Source: CAYWMQ01 sp964459635 (lineage in GTDB: Bacteria; Patescibacteriota; Minisyncoccia; Phycocordibacterales; UBA12088). From it: a stretch of 15,808 nucleotides of DNA. A program made the translations under genes and the position numbers. Positions 6,629 through 14,558 of the stretch are shown here, one piece after another. The notes below the pieces were generated by a model. It saw nothing but the letters and a program-made list of their open reading frames with translations, did no database searches and was not told the DNA's origin. Each line of letters opens with the position of its first letter. Within the stretch, counting starts at the first letter, position 1. The stretch lies in NCBI GenBank assembly GCA_964459635.1, contig CAYWMQ010000016.1, positions 1 to 15,808 on the forward strand. The letters run 5' to 3'.

Positions 6629-7510
6629 ACGTACACCCTTGCCGTATATGGCTTCAAGGAGATCTAAGTCTTTGCCTGTAGAGACGAGAAGCTCATTGTT
6701 GAGTGCCTCAAGCGCCGTGAGAAGCTTCGTGCCGTGCTTCTTGCCCTGTTCGCGCTCTGCATAAAACGTGCGTAATGCCGCAAGGTCTTTGGGGAAGCAG
6801 TGCCCGCCCGCACCCCTCCCCTTCTTTGCTCCGCGGTGACCGCTTGAATCTACCACCTTCATGTGACCGGGCCCGATACGCTCGTCGGCTGCCATAGCTG
6901 CGGCAACGACTGTATAGTCTGCACCCACCTCACGCGCGATGTCGTGGATTAGGTTCATATAAATGAGCTTCACGGCAAGGAAACAGTTGCCGCCGTACTT
7001 CACGAGTTCCGCTTCGCTTGACTTACAGATGAGGTTAAAGGGTGAAGGCGGAAGTACCGAAAGTACCTTCTCGGCAGCCTGGCGGTACTTCTCGGAACGC
7101 TTCGGGATGCCCACAATGTTGCGTGCCGGACGCGCCGTATCCTCCGCCGCGCTCTTTTCACGCAGAAACTCCGGCGAATGCATCACAAGAATGTGCGGGA
7201 AAAGCCGCTGGTACTCCTCCGTTTTGCCGGGCAGGATGGTCGACTTGATGACCGCAATTTTACCCTTCCCCACGAGCGGCAGCACGGCTCGCAGTGGCCT
7301 ATCATCAAAGCCGCGCGGCGTGGTGGGAGTGGGTACCGCGATAAACACTATATCGCAGGTTGCTACGGCGTCTTTATTTGCTCGATACGGGTCTTCCAGA
7401 GCATACCGGACGGGCGCGTAGCCTCGGCGCTCGAAGTCGTCGGCCATGTTCTTGCCGATAAAGCCTTGACCGATGAAGCCGATACTAGGATGCGTGGATG
7501 TGTGTGTCAT
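6605..7510 (-). CDS. UDP-glucose 6-dehydrogenase-like protein lacking the C-terminal domain
   Basis: A 301-residue member of the UDP-glucose/GDP-mannose dehydrogenase family, whose usual reaction is two-step NAD-dependent oxidation of UDP-glucose to UDP-glucuronate. The N-terminal Rossmann domain shows GFIGQGFIG (11-19), VIKSTILPG (88-95) and HSPEFLRE (E115). The central domain has SEAELVKYGGNCFLAVK (K171, N175), ADERIG (209-213) and GGHCFPKD with catalytic C238. The protein then stops soon after the domain-swapped helix, so the C-terminal UDP-binding domain of typical 400-450-residue enzymes is missing. No nearby frame supplies it. The next gene is a UDP-glucuronate 4-epimerase homologue, which supports UDP-glucose as substrate. 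The ATG lies 26 nt inside the upstream HAD gene. Confidence 0.85.
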   Translation of the reverse strand: MTHTSTHPSIGFIGQGFIGKNMADDFERRGYAPVRYALEDPYRANKDAVATCDIVFIAVPTPTTPRGFDDRPLRAVLPLVGKGKIAVIKSTILPGKTEEYQRLFPHILVMHSPEFLREKSAAEDTARPARNIVGIPKRSEKYRQAAEKVLSVLPPSPFNLICKSSEAELVKYGGNCFLAVKLIYMNLIHDIAREVGADYTVVAAAMAADERIGPGHMKVVDSSGHRGAKKGRGAGGHCFPKDLAALRTFYAEREQGKKHGTKLLTALEALNNELLVSTGKDLDLLEAIYGKGVRVRVASSE

Positions 7511-8006
7511 ACCTTTTCGCTACAAGTGCGTCCAGTGTAGCAAAATCGGCAACCTCGTCCATACCCTCAGGTGTCTCGTCTCGTTCGGTGTAGCCCGACC
7601 CCGGCCGGCGCATACGCACAATGTGCGCGTCCGGCACCATGCGTGCCACATCCAGGAGCTGTGCAATAGTGTCATCCACAAACACCACAGGCGCCGCACT
7701 CATCTCCGCCACAAGCGCTGCAGCTGCCGCCCCCTTGAGCTCCGGCACGATATGGACGCGGTCCACGAGCACGGAAATGCCGCTCTCGGCCACCTTCGCG
7801 CGCTGCAATGCTTCTTCACCCGTCGTGAGCACACAGAGCTGTGCAACACCTTTGTGCCGTGCCAAAAACTCACGGGCATCGGGATACGCAAAATCGGCCA
7901 CACGCGGCAAGGGCACCGTCTCGGGAGCGACACAGTGGTGCACGGCGGCGCGGATAAACGCATTTGTGTCAAAAAGCGTCCTGTCAAAATCAAGGAGATA
8001 CAGCAT
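7485..8006 (-). CDS. HAD-superfamily hydrolase (small phosphatase-like)
   Basis: A 173-residue protein with the four HAD motifs. DFDRT (D6 nucleophile, D8 acid/base) is motif I, VLTTGE (T61) motif II, K91 in PELKG motif III, and VVFVDD (D111, D112) motif IV. The cap region between motifs I and II is small. HAD enzymes mostly remove phosphate from small molecules; the substrate here cannot be told, though a sugar phosphate would fit the cluster. I chose ATG 8006 because the DFDRT motif follows directly; the frame continues upstream but lies inside the preceding gene. The only ribosome-binding site, GGAGG, sits one base before the ATG, unusually close. It follows the YvcK-like gene by 7 nt and overlaps the dehydrogenase by 26 nt. 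Confidence 0.8.
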   Translation of the reverse strand: MLYLLDFDRTLFDTNAFIRAAVHHCVAPETVPLPRVADFAYPDAREFLARHKGVAQLCVLTTGEEALQRAKVAESGISVLVDRVHIVPELKGAAAAALVAEMSAAPVVFVDDTIAQLLDVARMVPDAHIVRMRRPGSGYTERDETPEGMDEVADFATLDALVAKRYDTHIHAS

Positions 8007-8013
8007 ACCTCCA

Positions 8014-9036
8014 CTATATGAGACGCATGAGTGCGGCCGCAAGCTTGTCGGCATCGTGGCGGATGTACGTGCGCCGGAGTGCGTCCCCTTTTTTCGCTTT
8101 GAGCAGTACGGGAGAGAAAAGCTCAGCACCCACGCAGGCGAGTCCGCTGATACGTGAGGGGGATTCACAGGCCACAGGCTCACCCTCATCGAGGTATCGT
8201 TTGAGTAACCTTGTCGGTATGGGATCTTCATTGAAGAGGATGTGCGTAGTAAAGCGCATGCCTGCCAGGCGCTCATACTCTTCCACGTACTGCATGCAGT
8301 CAAAACCGTCGGTATGGCCGTACTTGTTCATGAGGTTTGCCACAAAGACTTTTTTTGCTGGACTTTTTTTCAATGCTCGTGCCATGCCGGGCACCAGAAG
8401 GTTCGGAAGGAGCGAGGTATACAGATCGCCCGGCCCAAGCACAATGAGGTCGGCTCCACTTATGGCAGTGCGTACAGCCGGGTTCAGTGTGGGTGCGGGT
8501 GCAAGCTCCGCGCTCTTTACGCCAAAACGCGATATGAGCTGGTACTCGTCTATCACATGCTCACCCGCGAGGCGCTTGCCGTTGGCCAGGTGCAGTACGA
8601 GCTTTGCGTGACTAAGCGTTACCGGCAACACACGCCCTTTGATTTTTAAGATCCGCCCCACCTCCTCCACCGCGTGGTCTATGGAGCCTGTGACATGCTC
8701 TAGCGTGGAAAGAAAAATATTTCCGAACGTGTGACCTTTCAGGGAACCGCCACTGAAGCGATGTGCGAAAAGTTTGCGCATGACCTCATCGCCTTCCGAA
8801 AGCGCCACCAGGCACTGGCGGAGATCACCGGGAGGTAGTACGCCAAGCTCGTCACGCAGAAGCCCGGTGGAGCCGCCATCGTCCGCCATGGTAACCACTG
8901 CGGTCAGGTCGACGTCGTGCTTTTTTAAGCCTGAAAGTACGGCAAAATGTCCCGTACCACCACCGATGGTTACCACACGCGGCCGTGTACGGGCACTCGG
9001 CTTTTCAGTTTGTTTGGGCTGTGTTCGTGCTCTCAT
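8014..9036 (-). CDS. yvcK: YvcK/CofD-like protein (GlmR family, UDP-GlcNAc-binding)
   Basis: A 340-residue protein with all the landmarks of the YvcK branch. VVTIGGGTGHFAVLSGLK (21-38) is the phosphate-binding loop. VTMADDGGSTGLLRDELG (48-65) and LPPGDLRQCLVALS (67-80) follow. Later come LKGHTFGNIFLSTLE, LGPGDLYTSLLPNLLVPG and VANLMNKYGHTDGFD. In Bacillus and Mycobacterium, YvcK (GlmR/CuvA) binds UDP-GlcNAc and supports cell-wall precursor supply; the CofD branch transfers a lactyl-phosphate group to F420 precursors. No F420 genes are visible, so the YvcK role is favoured. Length is normal. It is the first gene of the block running through the HAD protein, dehydrogenase and epimerase, and is preceded by a 435-nt gap that probably holds the block's promoter. 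ATG 9036 lacks a Shine-Dalgarno sequence. Confidence 0.92.
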   Translation of the reverse strand: MRARTQPKQTEKPSARTRPRVVTIGGGTGHFAVLSGLKKHDVDLTAVVTMADDGGSTGLLRDELGVLPPGDLRQCLVALSEGDEVMRKLFAHRFSGGSLKGHTFGNIFLSTLEHVTGSIDHAVEEVGRILKIKGRVLPVTLSHAKLVLHLANGKRLAGEHVIDEYQLISRFGVKSAELAPAPTLNPAVRTAISGADLIVLGPGDLYTSLLPNLLVPGMARALKKSPAKKVFVANLMNKYGHTDGFDCMQYVEEYERLAGMRFTTHILFNEDPIPTRLLKRYLDEGEPVACESPSRISGLACVGAELFSPVLLKAKKGDALRRTYIRHDADKLAAALMRLI

Positions 9037-9158
9037 GGGTATGCTTAATGCGCATGCGGCAGAGGCTACTTGTATGTTGTAACAACGTGCGCGTGTGTAA
9101 GGTTACCTTGCCTGAGTAAGATCAAAATATTGAATCGTATGCTAGAGCCTTGACATTT

Positions 9159-9401
9159 CGTCTTTGCGAGCGAAGCGAAACAATCTAGAGTATGGCTACA
9201 GTAGGTCAGATATATCACGGCAGGACGACTTCATTCCTACAATGAACGCGAGCTTCTTCTTGCGAGAACAACTGTTGCAGGTTTGCTGCTACACCAGTAC
9301 AACGCTCGGGTGCGCACGCCTCCAAGGATATACACGCATGGAATGATTTCTGACATACCATGACTATACCCCTGGATTGCTTCGCTTCGCTCGCAAAGAC
9401 G
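9159..9401. mobile_element. MITE-like element with terminal inverted repeats
   Basis: This 243-bp block accounts for most of the 435-nt gap between yvcK and the next glycosyltransferase. Its left end (9159-9193) begins CGTCTTTGCGAGCGAAGCGA, and its right end (9366-9401) is the reverse complement with two substitutions and one indel. Weaker inverted similarity extends further in (GTCAGA-AT on both sides). No coding sequence is present inside. The terminal sequence belongs to a short palindromic repeat type seen in many bacterial genomes. The same flanks occur within the glycosyltransferase at 5197-5240. It may be a non-autonomous mobile element or a pair of REP-like repeats. The rest of the gap (9037-9158 and 9402-9471) shows nothing I can name. 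Confidence 0.7.
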
Positions 9402-9471
9402 GAAACGCAACTGTCTGTGCTTCGCTTCCATGCACGATCCACGAGCTCACTCGTGTACTACACACTACACC

Positions 9472-10620
9472 TCACGGATGAGCTCCCAGTGAAGTACTGA
9501 GCATGCTGCGCTGTGCCTCAGCAATGCGGGTCGCACTCTCGGACAGACCCGGCAAGCGCGCCACTGCGCCCGGGCCCGCCTGCGCGAGGCGTGCACGGAG
9601 CCCCGCATCTGTGCCGATACGCACAAGCGCGTCCGCAAACGCGGCCACATCCCCGACAGGCACCACGAGACCCGTCTCCTCGTGTCGCACCACTTCCCCC
9701 GCGCACCCTACATCCGTTGTTACGACAGGCACACCGGCCGCGAGTGCTTCAACGAGGACACGGGCCCACCCCTCGTACTTGCTCGAAAGCACATACACAT
9801 CGGCCGCCCGGAGAGAGGATGCCGGCGCGTCCGTCCACTCACGAAACGTCACATGCTCGGCAAGCTCCTTCCGGACAATTGAGCGAAGCATGTGCTTCTC
9901 CGGCCCTCTGCCGATGATAACAAGGTGCCCGGAGAGCCCTCTTTGCTTTGCGCTCGCAAAGGCTCGGATGAGGAGCGTGAGGTCCTTTTGCGGTACGAGG
10001 CGCGCCATGGTCAAGAAAAGCGGGCCTTTTTCTGTGCGCAGGGCCAGAAGCTCAGCATCCGGATCTGCCTGTACAAAAACGGCCGTATCTACAAAGACCG
10101 GAAGGATGTATATGCGCTCGGTGGCCACACCAAGGCGTTCCAGTGAAGCCGCGATGCGTTGGCTCACCGCGCGCACCCGCTGTGCACGGCGCACTATGAA
10201 ACGACCTAGCAGATAGCGAAGGCGGTTTGCGAACGACTCGCGCCGCCAGTGCGGCGTACTGAAGAAGTCACCGTGCTCCTGCACCTCAAAAGGCACACCC
10301 GTAGCGAGATGCACGAGGTATGCCACAAGGCCGGCTTCAAACGGATCCTGCGTGGAGAGCACGCAGTCAGCTCTTTGCGCCAACGCGTACACACGCTTGG
10401 TCGCACACCGTACCGCACCGAACGCTGTGCGCGCGGAGGCCGCGTACACGGTCACCTCGGGTGAAAGCGAGCGCGGGTGACGCATCGCAACATCTGAGCC
10501 CGGTGCAAATACTACGCAGTGGAGCTCTCCCACCTCTTTTCCGTACATGCGCTGGCGCATCGCGCTACCGCTTGACGGACGAAAGAGGTCTTTGTCGTGC
10601 CCAATGGTGACGACTCTCAT
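9472..10620 (-). CDS. Glycosyltransferase, GT4 family
   Basis: A 382-residue GT-B enzyme. The N-terminal domain starts MRVVTIGHDKDLF and includes VLSTQDPFEAGLVAYLVHLA and PFEVQEHGDFF, features of GT4 acceptor domains. The donor domain has LFLTMARLVPQKDLTLLIRA, LVIIGRGPE, VTFREW, and the full E-x7-E motif in SSKYEGWARVLVEAL (E283, E291), followed by AAGVPVVTTDVGCAGEVV. All key residues are present, so an active retaining glycosyltransferase is expected. ATG 10620 was chosen over an upstream start at 10680 because it gives an exact ATGA overlap with the preceding gene and starts right at the Rossmann strand. It is the third and last gene of a coupled glycosyltransferase trio. A small hairpin lies after the stop without a U-tract. 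Confidence 0.9.
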   Translation of the reverse strand: MRVVTIGHDKDLFRPSSGSAMRQRMYGKEVGELHCVVFAPGSDVAMRHPRSLSPEVTVYAASARTAFGAVRCATKRVYALAQRADCVLSTQDPFEAGLVAYLVHLATGVPFEVQEHGDFFSTPHWRRESFANRLRYLLGRFIVRRAQRVRAVSQRIAASLERLGVATERIYILPVFVDTAVFVQADPDAELLALRTEKGPLFLTMARLVPQKDLTLLIRAFASAKQRGLSGHLVIIGRGPEKHMLRSIVRKELAEHVTFREWTDAPASSLRAADVYVLSSKYEGWARVLVEALAAGVPVVTTDVGCAGEVVRHEETGLVVPVGDVAAFADALVRIGTDAGLRARLAQAGPGAVARLPGLSESATRIAEAQRSMLSTSLGAHP

Positions 10621-11756
10621 ACACGATGGTCTGAAGTACTCACACACTCGCCAAGCACGTCCGCAAGAGCAGCCGACCACGCACCCTCATCGAGCACAGA
10701 TGTACGCGGTACGGCCGCTCGTCCGCCGATGGCGAGCCGGTGACGCGTTTCGTTGTGCTCAACGAGATTTCGCACGCACGCAACAGCGGCGTCTCTGTCT
10801 TTCGGGGACACCGCAAGACATGACACATTGTGCAAGAGTCCTGCGTCGCGCGCGTTCGCGTGCGTGGTCACTATGGGTAGCCCATCCGCTGCCGCCTGGG
10901 TAATATGTACCGCGGCCGCACGACTCTCTTCCAAAAGCAGCAATGCGTCAGCTCCCTGCATGCACAATTCATACGAAGTAGCCATGTCAAGCACATCCAC
11001 ACGCTCTCCGTAACCTGAGCGACGCAGCAGCGCGCGCGCCTCACGACTCTGCCTGCGCGGAGCCAGCACCAAGAGGCCAAGCCACGGGTACATCGCCGCG
11101 AGCTCTTGAAACACGGCAAGTGTGCGTTTCATGCTTCCTTTGTCGGTTGAGCTTCCAACTACCGTGAGGAGCAGAAAGCGAAGGTTGGGATACGCGGCGT
11201 GGAGCGCACCCGTGTCAAAGCTCCCCGTCGCACGCGGCGCAGCAAGCGGAGGAAGCACATGAACGTCTGCACGGAGCGTTGGCGCATATCCTTTAAGCAG
11301 TGTTCTGTCCGCTTCCCGCTCAAGAAGAACACACGTGGCATGCGTAAGCAGAGACCGCACTCTGAACCGCATGCGCAGTCCCGCAATTCCACCTTGTGCT
11401 CCCCAGCCGAAAAAGGCGCTCGGCATGCGTACAAGGAGCGGCCGCGCGTTCACACGTGCCGCGTGCGCGGCTACACGTAGGGCGGTGTCGGGCTCGAGCG
11501 CCATGAGCACATCATGCGGAAGCTTTGCAAGGAGGGTGCGTGCTTCCCGCATGCCGCGCCAGCTTGCGCCACGTAGGAGCTCGTGAAAGACCACGTGTGC
11601 GGGCGCACCTTCTCGTACCCGTGCATCTACAGCAGTACCGGTAAGTACGACGACATGGAGCTCGTCACATAGAGCCGCATACGCGCGTACCAGCCGCACC
11701 GACCATTCCTCACCATCTACCGCGCGCGGATCTGCCGTACAGAGAGTAAGTTTCAT
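10617..11756 (-). CDS. Glycosyltransferase, GT-B fold, with altered E-x7-E motif
   Basis: A 379-residue GT4-like protein. The N-terminus (MKLTLCTADPRAVDGEEWSV) and LRFLLLTVVGSSTDKGSMKRTLAVFQEL (the start of the donor domain) show the two-Rossmann layout, followed by LGLLVLAPRRQSREARAL and MQGADALLLLEESRAAAVHI. In the place of the usual E-x7-E pair there appear to be R279 and Q287, with acidic E276/E277 nearby. This may mean an inactive or accessory subunit, or a shifted alignment. TQAAADGLPIVTTHANARD afterwards is otherwise normal. It overlaps its upstream and downstream glycosyltransferases by 4 nt each, so the three should be made together. Donor and acceptor unknown. Confidence 0.82.
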   Translation of the reverse strand: MKLTLCTADPRAVDGEEWSVRLVRAYAALCDELHVVVLTGTAVDARVREGAPAHVVFHELLRGASWRGMREARTLLAKLPHDVLMALEPDTALRVAAHAARVNARPLLVRMPSAFFGWGAQGGIAGLRMRFRVRSLLTHATCVLLEREADRTLLKGYAPTLRADVHVLPPLAAPRATGSFDTGALHAAYPNLRFLLLTVVGSSTDKGSMKRTLAVFQELAAMYPWLGLLVLAPRRQSREARALLRRSGYGERVDVLDMATSYELCMQGADALLLLEESRAAAVHITQAAADGLPIVTTHANARDAGLLHNVSCLAVSPKDRDAAVACVRNLVEHNETRHRLAIGGRAAVPRTSVLDEGAWSAALADVLGECVSTSDHRV

Positions 11757-12814
11757 ACGTGAGTGTGAAGTATACCCCCACAGAGTAGCAAGAAATCTTC
11801 TGCAATGTCATCATACGTGCGCACGTATGAGAACGCGGCCGCTTTCTTCAGCAAAAGTGCGTACTCCGCATCATCGCTCGCAGAGTGGAGTGCAGCCGCA
11901 ATGCTCTCCGGGGAGCGCGGGTTAAGGTACCGGACCGCTTCTCCGAAACGATCCTGCATACCGCAATCTTGTGTGAGGAGAACAGGCACACCGGCGGCCA
12001 GTGACTCAAGTACAATGTTCGGGCTTATCTCGGAAAGCGAGGGCACCACGAGGGCTCGTGCGCGCGCGAGTTCCTCATAGAAGAGTTCGCGCGGCACGTT
12101 TTCTCGCAGGGTGAGGGAGAGCGCGTTTGCACCAGCTTCGCGCCTGTAGAGCTCGTACGCACGCTTGAGCGTGTCTACGTTTTTGAACGCGGTAGGCCGC
12201 CATATACACAAAAAGCCGATGTCGCGCGCAGGGGCGGCGCTTCGCCTAGCACGCAGGTCGAATGCCGGAGGCGGAGCACTGTTCTCTATGAGAGCGGTCC
12301 GCTCGTACGGCACCGCGTACGGGGTGGCCCAGAGATCTCGCTGCCACGCCGTGGAGTATACGAGCCGTGTCGTATACGGAAACACCACGTGCTTCTGGAG
12401 CCACATAAGCAGCCGCTCTTTTCGGGACAAGCGAAGTGCGCCGCTCAGCACCCGCCCGTAAAACTCGGAAAGCAGCACCTTCTCCCCGGTACGCTCTATG
12501 TAGCGCTCCCACACGAAGTCGCCACCAGTGCGGATGAGAAGCGGCTTGCGCGCAAGGCGCGCGGCGAGCACCGCAGGGAGTGCTACTGATAGTGTATCTA
12601 GTACAATAAGTATGTCGTGCTGCCGCGCCGCGCGGGAGACCTTAGCGGCAAATACGAGGTGCCGCAGCCCGCTCGGCAAGCGGCGGACCTCGCGAAATGC
12701 TATGAGCGACACGGTCTCACCCTTCCGTTCGAGCGCAACTTTGAGGGCTACCGAGTAGTAACTGGGGCCTCCCGGCTCCGGAGGCACTAGGGGTGTAACG
12801 ATGAGGATACGCAT
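11753..12814 (-). CDS. Glycosyltransferase, GT4 family
   Basis: A 353-residue GT-B enzyme starting MRILIVTPLVPPEPGGPSYY, with the glycine-rich GGPS loop that in GT4 proteins contacts the donor. It continues with KPLLIRTGGDFVWERYIERT in the acceptor half. The donor half has IGFLCIWRPTAFKNVDTLKR and ALVVPSLSEISPNIVLESLA, where E262 and E270 form the E-x7-E motif. A retaining sugar transfer at the inner membrane face is expected. It opens the trio of overlapping glycosyltransferases. Its ATG has no Shine-Dalgarno sequence and lies 4 nt from an A/T-rich inverted repeat filling the upstream gap, so promoter and leader must lie within or beyond that repeat. Confidence 0.88.
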   Translation of the reverse strand: MRILIVTPLVPPEPGGPSYYSVALKVALERKGETVSLIAFREVRRLPSGLRHLVFAAKVSRAARQHDILIVLDTLSVALPAVLAARLARKPLLIRTGGDFVWERYIERTGEKVLLSEFYGRVLSGALRLSRKERLLMWLQKHVVFPYTTRLVYSTAWQRDLWATPYAVPYERTALIENSAPPPAFDLRARRSAAPARDIGFLCIWRPTAFKNVDTLKRAYELYRREAGANALSLTLRENVPRELFYEELARARALVVPSLSEISPNIVLESLAAGVPVLLTQDCGMQDRFGEAVRYLNPRSPESIAAALHSASDDAEYALLLKKAAAFSYVRTYDDIAEDFLLLCGGILHTHV

Positions 12815-12818
12815 GGGG

Positions 12819-13222
12819 ACAAAGCACCAAATTCAAAATCTCAAGCTCCAAATAAATTCATAACTCCAAACAACGCTGATACACGTATAGGTATATTGTA
12901 CGCTACTTACACAGAAAAGGAGTGGCGCATACTGCCGGGGCTTGAAAACTATCCTGCAAGAGCCTGCGTCGCAGTAAGGTACTGAAAGCGCCATGCCGTG
13001 CCATACCTGCACCGAAGCTCTCACATAAGGCATTAGCTCTTCAGGGTTTTGTGTGGCGCGAGGGATAAACCATGTTCATAGTATAAATCCCAAATTCCAA
13101 TATCCAAGTTCCAAAAAATCTTTAGTTCCCAATCTAAAAAACACAAAGAGCGGACTGACGTTGTTGTATGTTTGGAATTTGGTTTTTGTGGATTATTTGG
13201 AGCTTGAATATTGGTGCTTGTG
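12819..13222. repeat. A/T-rich inverted repeats in the intergenic gap
   Basis: The 494-nt gap 12815-13308 has no convincing gene. Its left part (12819-12875) and, inverted, its right part (13159-13222) share AAGCACCAA, TTCAA, AAGCTCCAAATAA and CAACG blocks in the same order, with indels between. A third, related stretch lies near 13083-13125 (CAAATTCCAATATCCAAGTT). The pair may bound a degenerate MITE of about 404 bp, or simply be paired copies of a repeat that accumulates between genes. Short frames across it read as low-complexity peptides and are rejected. Outside the arms I see no tRNA or clear terminator. Confidence 0.55.
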
Positions 13223-13308
13223 ATTTTTCCCCCGGGAATGTACCGATACACCCTCCGTGGGTTGGTTTCGTTGCGTAGATTTACACAACTGTCGGAACAC
13301 CCGAGGCA

Positions 13309-14529
13309 TTAGGCCTCCGCTGATGGCTCCTCTGCCTTTGGCTCCACTGGCTCCCCTTGGCGTACGGTACGCCGACGAGATTCGTACGCAGTGAGTGCAA
13401 AAAGCGCAAGCACGAGCGATGCAGCGGCGCCCATACCCACCCATGGTACCCACGGGTTACGTTCGGTCAGTCTGCTTTCTTCGTCGTCACACTCATCCCC
13501 TACCCCATCGCCGTCCGTGTCGGTCTGGTAGATGTTAGGTACGTCGGGACAATTGTCGCGGAGCGTAGCATGTCCATCCAAGTCAAAGTCATCGCATGCA
13601 TCTCCTCGCCCGTTCCCATCAGTGTCCAGCTGATCCGCGTTTGGTGTGGTGGCGCAGTTGTCGCGGTGGTCAGGCACCCCGTCTGCGTCCGAGTCTGCCG
13701 GCACATACGTGGGATTGGCCACGACCTCCGGGGACGCGACTGTAAATATACGCTCTGCATCCCATGGCTCACGCCCGTGCGGTCCACTGTACGTGAAGGG
13801 GCGGTCGGGATTGAAGTACATGCGATAGCTCTCGCCCGGCTCGGCAAGAAACGCAAACGAGTGCGTGACGGCGCGATCGCGCGTCGTCAAGAGCTTCATC
13901 TCAGCGATACGCAACGGTTGGGAATACTCAAACGTTACCTTAAAGGCTTTTGCTCGCGTCTCGGGAAAATAGAGGAGTGGCTGCTCTAACGTGCGCATTG
14001 CCACGAGCACTTCTTCACGGCCGTCCTCATGCTCCGCATAGACCGCAATGCGACGTGGGAGCGCGACGTGTGTCGGAACCTGAAGGTGTACACTGTCGCT
14101 CACTACAGACTCCTCTGCTTCAAATGTGAGCGTAGCTGTGCCGCCCTCCGTCTCGTCAAACGGGAAAGATGCGTAGGTCGTATAATCTCCGTCAGACATG
14201 GCGTACGCATCCTCAACTCCGGCATCGTCCGTAAGGGTAATGTCGGGGTATGAACCGGTGCGTCGGTACCACACCTCACGCGCTTCTCCCTGCTCATCAA
14301 CCGCCAGGGCTTGTGTGGAAGTAAGCGGTCCGGGCAGCGTAACTACCACCACGGTCGGTACGGCACTCTCCACAGGGGGCACATTCGCCACACTTTGAAA
14401 CATGCGCACATCTGCTGCTCCCGTCCGCCACGTGGGCGGACGCGGCTGTGCATACACCACCGATGCCGTTGCTGCGCACACAACTAGTATCGCCGTTACA
14501 TATACTGTTCGTGTAGTGTTCCAATACAT
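13309..14529 (-). CDS. Secreted, membrane-anchored protein with thrombospondin type 3 repeats
   Basis: A 406-residue envelope protein. A signal peptide occupies about 1-27 (hydrophobic VYVTAILVVCAATASVVYA, cleavage after A27). Residues about 60-260 look like beta-sandwich domains; the part around 95-215 resembles a carbohydrate-binding or discoidin-like fold (weak inference). Residues 279-349 hold TSP3 calcium-binding repeats rich in DxDxDG: DSDADGVPDHRDNC, DTDGNGRGDACDD, DTDGDGVGDECDD. A transmembrane helix follows (360-382) with a basic stop-transfer RRR and a short, E-rich cytoplasmic tail. The protein is thus mostly outside the cell. ATG 14529 was chosen because the signal peptide starts there; the frame stays open upstream, inside the preceding gene. 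It follows the DUF2339-like gene by 29 nt, suggesting a joint function at the envelope. Confidence 0.85.
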   Translation of the reverse strand: MYWNTTRTVYVTAILVVCAATASVVYAQPRPPTWRTGAADVRMFQSVANVPPVESAVPTVVVVTLPGPLTSTQALAVDEQGEAREVWYRRTGSYPDITLTDDAGVEDAYAMSDGDYTTYASFPFDETEGGTATLTFEAEESVVSDSVHLQVPTHVALPRRIAVYAEHEDGREEVLVAMRTLEQPLLYFPETRAKAFKVTFEYSQPLRIAEMKLLTTRDRAVTHSFAFLAEPGESYRMYFNPDRPFTYSGPHGREPWDAERIFTVASPEVVANPTYVPADSDADGVPDHRDNCATTPNADQLDTDGNGRGDACDDFDLDGHATLRDNCPDVPNIYQTDTDGDGVGDECDDEESRLTERNPWVPWVGMGAAASLVLALFALTAYESRRRTVRQGEPVEPKAEEPSAEA

Positions 14530-14558
14530 ACGAGATACGCTAAGGTTGATAGACACTC

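Noticed and set aside
8007..8303. N-terminal extension of the HAD protein
   Set aside because: It lies inside the yvcK gene and the DFDRT motif should be near the N-terminus, so ATG 8006 is the better start.
9440..9455. Hairpin CACGAG-CTCA-CTCGTG just after a glycosyltransferase stop, as terminator
   Set aside because: Only a 6-bp stem and no following run of T on the transcribed strand.
13033..13251. Small minus-strand open frame in the gap before the glycosyltransferase trio
   Set aside because: Its peptide is the translation of the A/T-rich repeat and has the low complexity typical of such spurious frames.
13357..13989. Plus-strand open frame of 210 codons opposite the TSP3 protein gene
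   Set aside because: Mirror of a repetitive DxDxDG-coding region; the minus-strand frame has signal peptide, repeats and anchor.
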